From the NCBI RefSeq assembly GCF_003952185.1, contig NZ_RXFS01000002.1:434001-498000 (forward strand): 64,000 nucleotides of DNA, in the 5' to 3' direction. The notes below the pieces were generated by a model. It made no database searches. It was not told where the DNA came from and worked only from the letters and a program-made list of their open reading frames with translations. Shown here piece after piece: positions 8,076 through 21,132 of the stretch. Each line of letters begins with the position of its first letter. Position 1 is the first letter of the stretch. The position numbers and the translations under genes were made by a program. The stretch is from Variovorax sp. 679. Lineage in GTDB: Bacteria > Pseudomonadota > Gammaproteobacteria > Burkholderiales > Burkholderiaceae_C.

Positions 8076-8531
8076 ATGCCCGTGCAATCTTTCAAGGTGA
8101 ATGGCCAGAACGTCGACGTCGAGGCGCCCGACGACATGGCGCTGCTCTGGGTGCTGCGCGACAAGCTCGGCATCACCGGGCCGAAGTACGGCTGCGGCAT
8201 CAACGTCTGCAAGGCCTGCACATGCCATGTCGACGGCAAGGCGGTGAGCGTGTGCTCGGTGCGCGTCTCCGACGTGCGCGGCCGCCAGGTGACGACCATC
8301 GAGGGACTGGCCAACGGCAACACGCTGCACCCGGTGCAGCAGGCCTGGCTGAACCTCGACGTGCCGCAGTGCGGCTTCTGCCAGCCGGGGCAGATCATGG
8401 CGGCGGTGGACCTGCTGCGCCGCACGCGCAACCCGACGGACGCCGACATCGACGCCATCGAGAACGTGTGCCGCTGCGGCACCTACGGCCGCATCCGCGA
8501 GGCGATCAAGGCCGCCGCGGCGATGATGTAG
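8076..8531 (+). CDS. 2Fe-2S subunit of molybdenum hydroxylase (isoquinoline 1-oxidoreductase alpha-like)
   Basis: This 151-residue protein has two clusters. The plant-ferredoxin-type cluster uses Cys40, Cys45, Cys48 and Cys60. The second, C-terminal cluster uses Cys99, Cys102, Cys132 and Cys134 in CGFCQPG and CRCGTY. This is the standard small subunit of the xanthine dehydrogenase family and takes electrons from the molybdenum centre. GAGGAGG precedes the ATG. It lies 11 bases after the large subunit, so the two form an operon divergent from the Crp/Fnr regulator. It has no signal peptide of its own and would be carried out with the Tat-tagged partner if that partner is exported. Confidence 0.93.
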   Translation: MPVQSFKVNGQNVDVEAPDDMALLWVLRDKLGITGPKYGCGINVCKACTCHVDGKAVSVCSVRVSDVRGRQVTTIEGLANGNTLHPVQQAWLNLDVPQCGFCQPGQIMAAVDLLRRTRNPTDADIDAIENVCRCGTYGRIREAIKAAAAMM

Positions 8532-8540
8532 CCGGCAGGA

Positions 8541-8596
8541 GAAAGAAAAAGGCGGTGCGTACCGCCGCGCCATGCAGGCGCGGCCCGCACCGCCTC
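8541..8596 (-). terminator. Intrinsic terminator for the liv operon
   Basis: A long hairpin with arms AGGCGGTGCG / CGCACCGCCT and an inner GCGCC/GGCGC stem spans 8550-8595. On the minus strand it is followed by CTTTTTCTTTC. It lies between the convergent iorA-like and livF genes and may stop transcription from both sides, although the T-run favours the liv side. Confidence 0.7.
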
Positions 8597-8615
8597 TGGC
8601 GAACGAAACGCCCGC

Positions 8616-9380
<765 letters not shown>

Positions 9381-9381
9381 C

Positions 9382-10155
9382 TCAATGTCCTCCGGTGCCG
9401 AGGTAGGCCTCGATCACCTTCTCGTTCTTCTGCACCTCCACAGGGGTGCCCTCGGCGATCTGCTTGCCGTAGTCCAGCACGGTGACGCGGTCGCACAGGC
9501 CCATGATGAGCTTGACGTCGTGTTCGATGATCAGGATGGTGCGGTTGTCGCGGCGGATGCGGTCGATCAGCTCGCGCAGCGCGACCTTCTCGGTCAGGTT
9601 CATGCCGGCGGCGGGTTCGTCCAGCGCGATGAGCTGCGGGTCGGTTGCCAGTGCGCGCGCGATCTCGAGGCGACGCTGGTCGCCGTAGGACAGCGTACGT
9701 GCCTTGTAGTCAGCGAACTTGCCGATGCCCACGTAGTCGAGCAGTTCGTGCGCGCGGTCGGCAATGGCTTTCTCTTCGGCCTTGAAGCCGCCGGTGCGGA
9801 ACATCGCGCCGAGCACGCCCGAATGAGTGCGGATGTGGCGCCCGACCATCACGTTCTCGATCGCCGTCATTTCGGCGAAGAGGCGGATGTTCTGGAAGGT
9901 ACGCGCAATGCCGGCCTTGGCCACTTCATGCACGGCCGTCGGCTGGTAGGGCTTGCCCGCGAGCTCGAAGGTGCCGCTGTCTGGCGTGTACAGGCCGGTG
10001 ATCACGTTGAAGAACGTGGTCTTGCCGGCGCCGTTGGGACCGATCAGGCCGTAGACCTGGCCGCGCTTGATGGTGATGCCCACGTCGGACAGGGCCTGCA
10101 GCCCGCCGAAGCGCTTGGAGATTCCGCGGACGTCGAGGATGGTGTCTGTCGTCAT
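9382..10155 (-). CDS. livG: Branched-chain amino acid type ABC transporter ATP-binding protein LivG
   Basis: This 257-residue ATPase has Walker A GPNGAGKTTFFN (about 37-48), a signature LSYGDQRRLEIARAL, Walker B IALDEPAAGMN and the LivG-type switch IIEHDVKLIMGL. The NLTEKVALRELI stretch after Walker B is typical of the family. It pairs with LivF beneath the LivHM channel on the cytoplasmic side. It lies third in livHMGF, 21 bases after livM. Confidence 0.94.
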   Translation of the reverse strand: MTTDTILDVRGISKRFGGLQALSDVGITIKRGQVYGLIGPNGAGKTTFFNVITGLYTPDSGTFELAGKPYQPTAVHEVAKAGIARTFQNIRLFAEMTAIENVMVGRHIRTHSGVLGAMFRTGGFKAEEKAIADRAHELLDYVGIGKFADYKARTLSYGDQRRLEIARALATDPQLIALDEPAAGMNLTEKVALRELIDRIRRDNRTILIIEHDVKLIMGLCDRVTVLDYGKQIAEGTPVEVQKNEKVIEAYLGTGGH

Positions 10156-10176
10156 GTTGATTTCCTCCTTCGGCGT

Positions 10177-11385
10177 TCAGGGATTGATCGACATGGGACG
10201 GGAAGCCGCGCCAGGCAACTCGTCAGCGGGCGAATCGACGCCTGGTGCATGGGTCTGCAGCGATCCGGGAGCCACGGCCGCATGGGTCGGGTCGACAGGC
10301 GCCGCGCCCTTCTTCGTCAACGACTTGCCGTGCTCCGGCGATGGCCACAGGCCGCGCGGACGCACCAGCATGATGACGATCATGGCCAGCGCGATGAACA
10401 GCTGGCGCAGGATGGAGGCGTCGAGGCGGCCGTCGGTCAGCGACTGCAGCGGGCCGGCCACGTAGCGCAGAACTTCAGGCAGCGCAGCCAGCAGGATGGC
10501 GCCCAGGATCACGCCGGGCAGGTGGCCGATGCCGCCGAGCACGACCATCGCCACGATCATCACCGACTCCATCAGGCTGAAGGACTCGGGCGACACGAAG
10601 CCCTGGAAGGCCGCGAACATCGCGCCGGACACGCCGCCGAAGCTCGCGCCCATGCCGAAAGCCAGCAGCTTCATGTTGCGGGTGTTGATGCCCATGGCCT
10701 TGGCGGCGATCTCGTCTTCGCGGATGGCCATCCAGGCGCGGCCGATGCGCGAGAGCTGCAGGCGGTGCGAGATGAGGATGGTGATGAGCACCAGCGCCAG
10801 GAACAGGTAGTAGTAGAGCGTGACCGACGAGATGGTGAAGCCGTCGAGCTTCAGCGGCTTGCCCAGGTCGAGCCCCCAGAACTTGATCGAGTCGATCGAG
10901 GTGATGCCCTTCGGACCGTTGGTGATGTTCACCGGCTGGTCGAGGTTGTTCAGGAACACGCGGATGATTTCACCGAAGCCGAGCGTGACGATGGCGAGGT
11001 AGTCGCCGCGCAGCTTGAGCGTGGGCGCGCCCAGCAGCACGCCCATCACCGCGGCCAGCGCGAAGGCCGACGGTATGACGATCAGCAGCGATGTGTGCAT
11101 GCCGTTCGGGAACGTGATCTTGAACCACTCGAAGGTCTCGGACAGGTGCGACGAGCCCATGAGCGCGAAGAGGTACGCCCCCACCGCGAAGAAGGCGACG
11201 TAGCCCAGGTCGAGCAGGCCGGCGTAGCCGACCACGATGTTCAGGCCCAGGGCCAGCAGCACGTAGAGCAGTGCGATGTCGGCGATGCGCACCCATGCGT
11301 TGCCCTGCATCTGCAGCAGCAGGGGCAGCGCGAGCACGGCGATGGCGCCGATGACGTAGAGAGCAAGGTTCTTGCTGTTCTTCAT
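10177..11385 (-). CDS. livM: Branched-chain amino acid type ABC transporter permease LivM
   Basis: This 402-residue membrane protein has about ten hydrophobic segments and the LivM signature LGLNIVVGYAGLLDLGYVAFFAVGAY near 42-66. The EAA-like loop is AIREDEIAAKAMGINTRNMKLLAFG. It ends with a roughly 50-residue hydrophilic Pro/Ala-rich tail after RPRGLWPSPEHGKSL, which is longer than usual for LivM. It forms the membrane channel with LivH. A short 13-base gap separates it from livH. Confidence 0.92.
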   Translation of the reverse strand: MKNSKNLALYVIGAIAVLALPLLLQMQGNAWVRIADIALLYVLLALGLNIVVGYAGLLDLGYVAFFAVGAYLFALMGSSHLSETFEWFKITFPNGMHTSLLIVIPSAFALAAVMGVLLGAPTLKLRGDYLAIVTLGFGEIIRVFLNNLDQPVNITNGPKGITSIDSIKFWGLDLGKPLKLDGFTISSVTLYYYLFLALVLITILISHRLQLSRIGRAWMAIREDEIAAKAMGINTRNMKLLAFGMGASFGGVSGAMFAAFQGFVSPESFSLMESVMIVAMVVLGGIGHLPGVILGAILLAALPEVLRYVAGPLQSLTDGRLDASILRQLFIALAMIVIMLVRPRGLWPSPEHGKSLTKKGAAPVDPTHAAVAPGSLQTHAPGVDSPADELPGAASRPMSINP

Positions 11386-11398
11386 GATGGCAAGCTCC

Positions 11399-12328
11399 TC
11401 AGGCGCGGTCGGCCACGCGTTCGCCCAGCAGGCCCGAAGGACGCAGCGTGAGCATGGCGATCAGCACGATGAAAGCGAAGATGTCGCTGTAGTTGCTGCC
11501 GAGCACACCGCCGGTCAGCGTTCCGATGTAGCCCGAGCCGATGGCCTCGATGAGGCCGAGCAGGATGCCGCCGACCACCGCGCCGGCCAGGTTGCCGATG
11601 CCGCCGAACACGGCCGCGGTGAAGGCCTTGAGGCCGGGCAGGAAGCCCATCGCGTGCTGCGCGATGCCGTAGTTGGAGGCGTACATCACGCCGGCGATGG
11701 CTGCGAGCACGGCGCCGATGATGAAGGTGGCCGAGATGACCATGTCGGGGCGGATGCCCATGAGCGCAGCCACGCGCGGGTTCTCGGCGGTGGCGCGCAT
11801 CGCGCGGCCGAGCTTGGTGTAGTTGACCAGCCACATGAGCACCACGAGCGAGAACGCCGTGACGCTGAGGATCATGACCTGGGTTGGAGAGATGACCGCG
11901 CCGCCGAGGTGGATGGGGTCGGAGGGAAGGAGTGTCGGATATGCCTTGTTGGTCGGCTTCCAGATGATCATTGCCAGCGTCTGCAGCAGGATCGACATGC
12001 CGATGGCGGTGATGAGCGGCGCGAGCTTGGGGCTGTTGCGCAGCGGCCGGTAGGCCACTTTCTCGATCACGAAGTTCAGGGTTGCCGCGACGACGCAGGC
12101 GATGATCAGGGCAATGAGGAGGATGAGCCAGCCCGGTGTGTTGGGCATGCCGTCCTTCATGAGACCGATGATGGTCCAGCTCGTGAGAGCCCCGACCATC
12201 AGCACTTCACCGTGCGCAAAGTTGATCAGATTGATGATGCCGTACACCATTGTGTAGCCCAAGGCTATCAAGGCGTACATGCTGCCGAGTACCAGACCGT
12301 TGATGATCTGCTGCAGCAAAATGTCCAT
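11399..12328 (-). CDS. livH: Branched-chain amino acid type ABC transporter permease LivH
   Basis: This 309-residue membrane protein begins MDILLQQIINGLVLGSMYAL and carries the hallmark YGIINLINFAHGEVLMVGA. About eight membrane segments follow. I chose the ATG at 12328, where the family signature starts directly; an in-frame upstream extension to 12469 has no homology-like features. It is the first gene of livHMGF. The usual livK binding-protein gene is not upstream and must lie elsewhere. The 253-base region before it contains a terminator-like hairpin with T6 (12412-12438) and a second inverted repeat (GGTGCC/GGCACC, 12361-12385). Confidence 0.93.
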   Translation of the reverse strand: MDILLQQIINGLVLGSMYALIALGYTMVYGIINLINFAHGEVLMVGALTSWTIIGLMKDGMPNTPGWLILLIALIIACVVAATLNFVIEKVAYRPLRNSPKLAPLITAIGMSILLQTLAMIIWKPTNKAYPTLLPSDPIHLGGAVISPTQVMILSVTAFSLVVLMWLVNYTKLGRAMRATAENPRVAALMGIRPDMVISATFIIGAVLAAIAGVMYASNYGIAQHAMGFLPGLKAFTAAVFGGIGNLAGAVVGGILLGLIEAIGSGYIGTLTGGVLGSNYSDIFAFIVLIAMLTLRPSGLLGERVADRA

Positions 12329-12411
12329 AACGCGATTCCCTATGTGTTGCACCGTTGCGGGGTGCCATTCACCCACCGGGGCACCGGTTTGGCGCCCCTG
12401 GCTTGACAAGC

Positions 12412-12438
12412 AAAAAACCAGCCAACATGTGTCGCTGG
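12412..12438 (-). terminator. Short terminator-like hairpin between rarA and livH
   Basis: On the minus strand CCAGC, an 11-base loop and GCTGG are followed by TTTTTT. It lies 144 bases after the rarA stop and 84 bases before livH. The simplest reading is a weak intrinsic terminator for the ftsK-lolA-rarA side. A TACAAT hexamer just upstream (12455-12460, minus strand) leaves open that it attenuates the liv transcript instead. The stem is only 5-6 base pairs. Confidence 0.4.
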
Positions 12439-12581
12439 CAGATTTGTGGGCGGGATTGTAGTCACGCACCAGCGCTGATTTGGTGCGCGCGGACGGGGGT
12501 TTACCCGCTCACGTCATGCTGTATGCGCGTGGGGTCATGCGCACTTTGCGCGCATGCTGCAACAGCGTATAGACGGCTGTA

Positions 12582-13874
12582 TCAACCCTTTGCCTCGCCG
12601 TTCAGGCGGCGCAGTTCGCGCAGCTTTTCCGCGATGCGGATCTCGAGTCCACGTTCGACGGGCTCGTAGAAGACCTGGCCTTCCAGACCGTCGGGAAGGT
12701 AGCGCTCGCCGGCGGCGAAACCGCCCTCCTCGTCGTGCGCATAGCGATAACCCTTGCCGTAGTCGAGCTCCTTCATGAGCTTCGTCGGCGCATTGCGCAG
12801 GTGCATCGGCACCGGACGCGTGCTGTCGGTCTTCACGAGGGCGCGCACGGCGTTGTAGGCCTTGTAGACGGCGTTCGACTTGGGTGCGATGGCGAGGTAG
12901 ACCACGCATTCGGCCAGCGCCAGTTCGCCCTCCGGGGTACCCAGTCGCTCGTAGACCTCTGCGGCATCGAGTGCGAGGCGCAATGCGCGCGGGTCGGCCA
13001 GGCCGATGTCCTCGCTGGCCATGCGCACCAGCCGGCGCGCCATGTAGCGAGGATCGGCGCCGCCGTCGAGCATGCGCACGAACCAGTAGAGCGCGGCATC
13101 GGGATCGCTGCCGCGCACCGACTTGTGCAGCGCGCTGATGGTGTCGTAGAACTGCTCGCCGCCCTTGTCGTAGCGCCGCATGCGCTCGCCGAGCACGCGC
13201 AGCAGCCACTCGTCGGTGATGTGGTCGAGCTTCTCGGCGCGGGCCGCGACGGCGAGGGTTTCGAGCGTGTTGAGCAGCCGGCGTGCATCGCCGTCGGCAT
13301 AGGCCACGAGGCGATCGACCGCGGTGTCGTCGATGGCGGGCACGGCCTGGATCGCCTGTGCGCGCGCGACGATCTGCTTGAGGTTGCCCTCGTCGAGCGA
13401 CTGCAGCACATAGACGGCCGCACGCGACAACAGCGCCGAGTTGACCTCGAATGAAGGGTTCTCCGTGGTCGCGCCGATGAATGTGAAAAGGCCCGACTCC
13501 ACGTGCGGCAGGAACGCGTCCTGCTGGCTCTTGTTGAAGCGGTGCACCTCGTCGACGAAGACGATGGTGCGCTGCTGCGTGAGGCCGTCGCGCGCAGCGG
13601 TGGCTCGCTCGACGGCCTCGCGGATGTCCTTCACGCCGCCGAGCACCGCGCTGATGCTCAGGAACTGCGCGTCGAAGGCATCGGCCATGAGCCGCGCGAT
13701 GGTGGTCTTGCCGGTGCCCGGCGGCCCCCAGAGGATGCAGGAGTGCGGCTGGCCCGACTCGAAGGCAATGCGCAGCGGCATGCCCGGGCCGAGCAGGTGC
13801 TGCTGGCCGATCACGTCGCCCAGCGTCTTCGGGCGCAGGCGTTCGGCGAGGGGCTGATGGGCTGTGGAGGCCAA
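12582..13874 (-). CDS. rarA: Replication-associated recombination protein A (RarA/MgsA) AAA ATPase
   Basis: This protein of about 430 residues is related to clamp-loader ATPases. It starts at a region reading HQPLAERLRPKTLGDVIGQQHLLGPG and has Walker A GPPGTGKTTIARLMA, Walker B IVFVDEVHRFNKSQQDAFLPHVE and sensor 1 GATTENPSFEVNSALLSR. RarA acts at stalled replication forks and on single-strand gaps. No ATG is available at the right place. I chose the TTG at 13874, 17 bases after the lolA stop, which gives a length close to the E. coli protein (447). It is the last gene of ftsK-lolA-rarA, a conserved order. Confidence 0.93.
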   Translation of the reverse strand: MASTAHQPLAERLRPKTLGDVIGQQHLLGPGMPLRIAFESGQPHSCILWGPPGTGKTTIARLMADAFDAQFLSISAVLGGVKDIREAVERATAARDGLTQQRTIVFVDEVHRFNKSQQDAFLPHVESGLFTFIGATTENPSFEVNSALLSRAAVYVLQSLDEGNLKQIVARAQAIQAVPAIDDTAVDRLVAYADGDARRLLNTLETLAVAARAEKLDHITDEWLLRVLGERMRRYDKGGEQFYDTISALHKSVRGSDPDAALYWFVRMLDGGADPRYMARRLVRMASEDIGLADPRALRLALDAAEVYERLGTPEGELALAECVVYLAIAPKSNAVYKAYNAVRALVKTDSTRPVPMHLRNAPTKLMKELDYGKGYRYAHDEEGGFAAGERYLPDGLEGQVFYEPVERGLEIRIAEKLRELRRLNGEAKG

Positions 13875-13891
13875 TCCCGTGGGCTTTTTAT

Positions 13892-14524
13892 TTACTGTTT
13901 GACGACGTCGGCGCCGGCCGGCGGCTTGAAGTCGAACACGCTGGCCGGCAGCGAAGGATTCACCTCGACCTTGCTGAACTTGAGCACCGAGCGCTGGCCG
14001 AAGCTGTCGAGGATCTCGAGTGCAGCCAGCGCATCGCCCTGGAAGCCGACCTGCACGCTCTGCAGCTGGCCATCCTTGTTCTTCGGCGTGGCCTTGACCC
14101 ACTGCAGGCCATCGCGCTCCGGCGCGGCTTCGAGCGTGAAGTCGGCCTGCAGGGCCTTCAGGTCGGGCGCCGCGGCGATCAGCGCGGCAGGCGTGGAGCC
14201 CAGCGCCTGCGCCTGTGCGCGCTGCGTGACCTGGTTCAGGTCGGCGTCATAGAGCCACAGCGTCCTGCCGTCGGCCACGATGCTCTGCGCAAAGGGCTTC
14301 TGGTAGTCGAACTTGAATTTGCCGGGGCGCTGGAATTCGAAGGTGCCGGCCGATGTCTTGGTGCGGCCCGGCTGCCCTTCGCGCGCCGGGGCGGTCACGG
14401 TCTGGGTGAAATCGGCGCGGCCGGACTTGACCGTCTTCACGAAGGCTTCAAGGCTCTCGAGCCCGCCGGCCCAGGCATTGGCGGAACTCAGGAGGCCGAT
14501 CAACAGCCAATGACGCAATTTCAA
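13892..14524 (-). CDS. lolA: Outer membrane lipoprotein carrier protein LolA
   Basis: This 210-residue periplasmic chaperone shuttles lipoproteins from the LolCDE complex to LolB. It has a signal peptide (about 1-19, ending NAWA-G) and the LolA fold, with features such as RADFTQTV, GTFEFQRPGKFKFDYQKPFAQSIVADGRTLWLYDADLNQV and a C-terminal VFDFKPPAGADVV. The start is TTG at 14524, supported by GAGGA seven bases upstream; no ATG is present. It lies between ftsK and rarA on the same strand. A small GCCGC/GCGGC hairpin (14571-14585) is in the upstream gap. Confidence 0.93.
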   Translation of the reverse strand: MKLRHWLLIGLLSSANAWAGGLESLEAFVKTVKSGRADFTQTVTAPAREGQPGRTKTSAGTFEFQRPGKFKFDYQKPFAQSIVADGRTLWLYDADLNQVTQRAQAQALGSTPAALIAAAPDLKALQADFTLEAAPERDGLQWVKATPKNKDGQLQSVQVGFQGDALAALEILDSFGQRSVLKFSKVEVNPSLPASVFDFKPPAGADVVKQ

Positions 14525-14680
14525 TTTGGATTCCTCTGAATAGCTGTGGCACCGGGCTTCAACCCTACCCGCCGCGAATTGCGGCAGGTGCAGGTCTTGA
14601 TGAAGATTTGCAATGCCGCACGGTGCTTTTGCAAATTGCCTTTCAGCACGTAACCGGAATTGCGAAAGCCCGGCGGCGAA

Positions 14681-19040
<4,360 letters not shown>

Positions 19041-19062
19041 CCACCGGGGAGCCCAAAAGGGC

Positions 19063-19068
19063 TATAAT
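19063..19068 (+). promoter_or_regulatory. Probable -10 box of the rpmB-rpmG promoter
   Basis: A perfect TATAAT lies 23 bases after the trxB stop and about 145 bases before rpmB. The -35 region upstream is weak, so strength may depend on extended elements. The predicted transcript starts at the 5' edge of a 10-base-pair hairpin. Confidence 0.6.
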
Positions 19069-19072
19069 CCGA

Positions 19073-19180
19073 GGCTTTGCCGAAACATGGCTCTCCCACG
19101 AGTCGCGGCAAAGCCGGGGTACCGCCACCCGTTTTCTGGCGAGGTCAAGCTGCAAAACACCCTGCAATCGCCCTGATTGC
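19073..19180 (+). promoter_or_regulatory. Structured 5' leader of the rpmB-rpmG transcript
   Basis: A perfect 10-base-pair inverted repeat GGCTTTGCCG (19073-19082) / CGGCAAAGCC (19106-19115) with a 23-base loop lies at the expected 5' end of the mRNA. A second hairpin GCAATC/GATTGC (19164-19180) follows. Ribosomal protein operons are often regulated by their own product binding such leaders. Whether that applies here is inference. Confidence 0.45.
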
Positions 19181-19213
19181 GCCGGTGCCAGCTGTTCAAG
19201 AAAGAGTGTCCTC

Positions 19214-19447
19214 ATGGCACGCGTATGCGACGTAACGGGCAAGGGCCCGATGGTCGGAAACAACGTTTCCCACGCCAACAACAAAACCAAGCGCCGGTTC
19301 CTGCCGAACCTGCAATATCGCCGTTTCTGGGTCGAGACTGAAAACCGCTGGGTTCGCCTGCGTGTTTCGAGCGCCGCGCTGCGCCTGATCGACAAGAACG
19401 GTATCGACTCCGTGCTCGCAGACCTGCGTGCACGCGGCCAAGCCTAA
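19214..19447 (+). CDS. rpmB: 50S ribosomal protein L28
   Basis: This 77-residue basic protein begins [29 protein letters not shown], the conserved L28 start, and contains [21 protein letters not shown]. It is a large-subunit protein. It is followed 11 bases later by rpmG, the usual pairing in proteobacteria, and preceded by a structured leader. Confidence 0.98.
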   Translation: MARVCDVTGKGPMVGNNVSHANNKTKRRFLPNLQYRRFWVETENRWVRLRVSSAALRLIDKNGIDSVLADLRARGQA

Positions 19448-19458
19448 GGAGCTGAATC

Positions 19459-19632
19459 ATGGCAACGAGCAAAGGCGGACGCGAAAAGATCAAGCTGGAA
19501 TCCACCGCGGGTACCGGCCACTTCTACACGACCAGCAAGAACAAGAAGACGATGCCTGAAAAGATGTCGATCATGAAGTTCGACCCGAAGGCGCGCAAGC
19601 ACGTCGAATACAAGGAAATCAAGCTGAAGTAA
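19459..19632 (+). CDS. rpmG: 50S ribosomal protein L33
   Basis: This is a 57-residue protein, [20 protein letters not shown] onwards, with the typical [28 protein letters not shown] body and a Lys-rich end. It lacks the zinc-binding cysteines, so it is the zinc-free (C-) form of L33. AAGGAG lies before its ATG. It is co-transcribed with rpmB and followed by a strong terminator. Confidence 0.98.
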   Translation: MATSKGGREKIKLESTAGTGHFYTTSKNKKTMPEKMSIMKFDPKARKHVEYKEIKLK

Positions 19633-19655
19633 TTCGGCTCCGGTTTTCCCCGAAT

Positions 19656-19687
19656 AAAAAACCCGCTGTTGATCCAGCGGGTTTTTT
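19656..19687 (+). terminator. Intrinsic terminator after rpmG
   Basis: Arms AAAAAACCCGCTG and CAGCGGGTTTTTT with a 6-base loop form a strong hairpin with T-run. It lies 23 bases after the rpmG stop. Confidence 0.92.
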
Positions 19688-19737
19688 ATTGCCCGTTCAT
19701 TTGATCGATCAAGCCGACCGAATTTCAACGCGCATAA

Positions 19738-19765
19738 AAAAAGCCGACCCTCGGGTCGGCTTTTT
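19738..19765 (-). terminator. Intrinsic terminator after the acyl-CoA desaturase gene
   Basis: Arms AAAAAGCCGACCC and GGGTCGGCTTTTT with a two-base centre form a near-perfect palindrome 20 bases beyond the desaturase stop on the minus strand. It can work in both directions and backs up the rpmG terminator. Confidence 0.88.
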
Positions 19766-19784
19766 CGATTGAGCTCGAAGCGCT

Positions 19785-20999
19785 TCAGGCGCGGGCAGCA
19801 CGCAGGCGGGTCGAGAAGTCCCGCAGACCAGCAATGCCACTGGCCTCCGCCCGATGGCACCAGGCCGCCAGATCGGCAGCCAACTGCTCGCGCGACTGCG
19901 AGGTGTTGAGCCACAGCTGGCGCAGCTCCTCGCGCATCGTGACCATCTTGTCGAGCACCGGATGGGCAGCACGGGCCTGCACGAGGTGAGGGCGAGCCGA
20001 GGCGGGCACCTTGTCGTCGTCGCGATGCAGCCAGCGCTTGGCAGCCTTGAGCACCGACAGATCGGCGCCCTTGGTCTTCAGCGCCTCGAGCTCCTGGCTG
20101 GTGGCACGGCGCATTTCGCGCGCGTAGCCCGCCATGACTTCGTAGCGGTTCGCGATGACGGCCTCGAGCGTCTTCTCGTTGGCCACGGGCTGGATGTCGC
20201 CCATCAGCATCTTCGGCGGCACCTTCTTGACCTTGGCCCAACCCAGCTTCTGCAGCGCCTGGATGTAGATCCAGCCGATGTCGAACTCGTACTTCTTGAC
20301 CGAGAACTTGGCCGAGGTGGGATAGGTGTGGTGGTTGTTGTGCAGCTCTTCGCCACCGATGATCAGGCCCCAGGGCATGATGTTGCGGCTGGCGTCGGGC
20401 GCCTCGAAGTTGCGATAACCCCAGTAGTGGCCAATGCCGTTGATGACGCCGGCGGCAGTGATCGGGATCCAGAGCATCTGCACGGCCCACACGGCCATGC
20501 CGAGTGCGCCGAACAGCGCCAGGTTGATCACCAGCATCAGGCCCACGCCCTGCCAGCTGTAACGCGAATACAGGTTGCGCTCGATCCAGTCATCGGGCGT
20601 GCCGTGACCGTAGCGCTCCATCGTTTCCTTGTTCTTCGACTCGGCGCGATACAACTCGGCGCCGCGCCAGAGCACTTCCTCGATGCCCTTGACCTGCGGG
20701 CTGTGCGGGTCGTCCTGGGTTTCGCACTTGGCGTGGTGCTTGCGATGGATGGCGACCCACTCCTTCGTCACCATGCCGGTGCCGATCCAGAGCCAGAAGC
20801 GGAAAAAATGCGAAGGGATCGGGCCCAGATCCATGGCCCGGTGCGTCTGCGTGCGGTGCAGGAAGATCGTGACCGCGGCAATCGTGATGTGCGTGGTGGC
20901 GAGCGTGTACAGCACGACTTGCCACCATGCGATGTCCCACAGGCCGTGTCCGAGCCATTCGATGGCCGCATTCAGAACGGCGGAGTCAGGAAGCAACAT
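19785..20999 (-). CDS. Acyl-CoA / fatty acid desaturase (membrane di-iron, delta-9 type)
   Basis: This is a 404-residue integral membrane enzyme. Three histidine boxes bind the di-iron site: HRTQTH (48-53), HRKHH (83-87) and HNNHH (218-222). Four hydrophobic segments surround them. This is the acyl-CoA desaturase layout and introduces a cis double bond into saturated acyl chains, adjusting membrane fluidity. The C-terminal 120 residues are hydrophilic, helical and charge-rich, longer than the core needs, and may be regulatory. It has its own terminator and is transcribed away from rsmB. Confidence 0.9.
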   Translation of the reverse strand: MLLPDSAVLNAAIEWLGHGLWDIAWWQVVLYTLATTHITIAAVTIFLHRTQTHRAMDLGPIPSHFFRFWLWIGTGMVTKEWVAIHRKHHAKCETQDDPHSPQVKGIEEVLWRGAELYRAESKNKETMERYGHGTPDDWIERNLYSRYSWQGVGLMLVINLALFGALGMAVWAVQMLWIPITAAGVINGIGHYWGYRNFEAPDASRNIMPWGLIIGGEELHNNHHTYPTSAKFSVKKYEFDIGWIYIQALQKLGWAKVKKVPPKMLMGDIQPVANEKTLEAVIANRYEVMAGYAREMRRATSQELEALKTKGADLSVLKAAKRWLHRDDDKVPASARPHLVQARAAHPVLDKMVTMREELRQLWLNTSQSREQLAADLAAWCHRAEASGIAGLRDFSTRLRAARA

Positions 21000-21132
21000 T
21001 GAGTCAGGTACTCCATGGCCGCACGAAGGTGCAGCCTTCAGATAACCCGCGATTTTAAGGCGGCAGGGCCTAAAACAAGCCCTTTAAACCTTCAAGAAAG
21101 GCGCAGATTAACCCTAGTTTGGAGTCCGGCAC

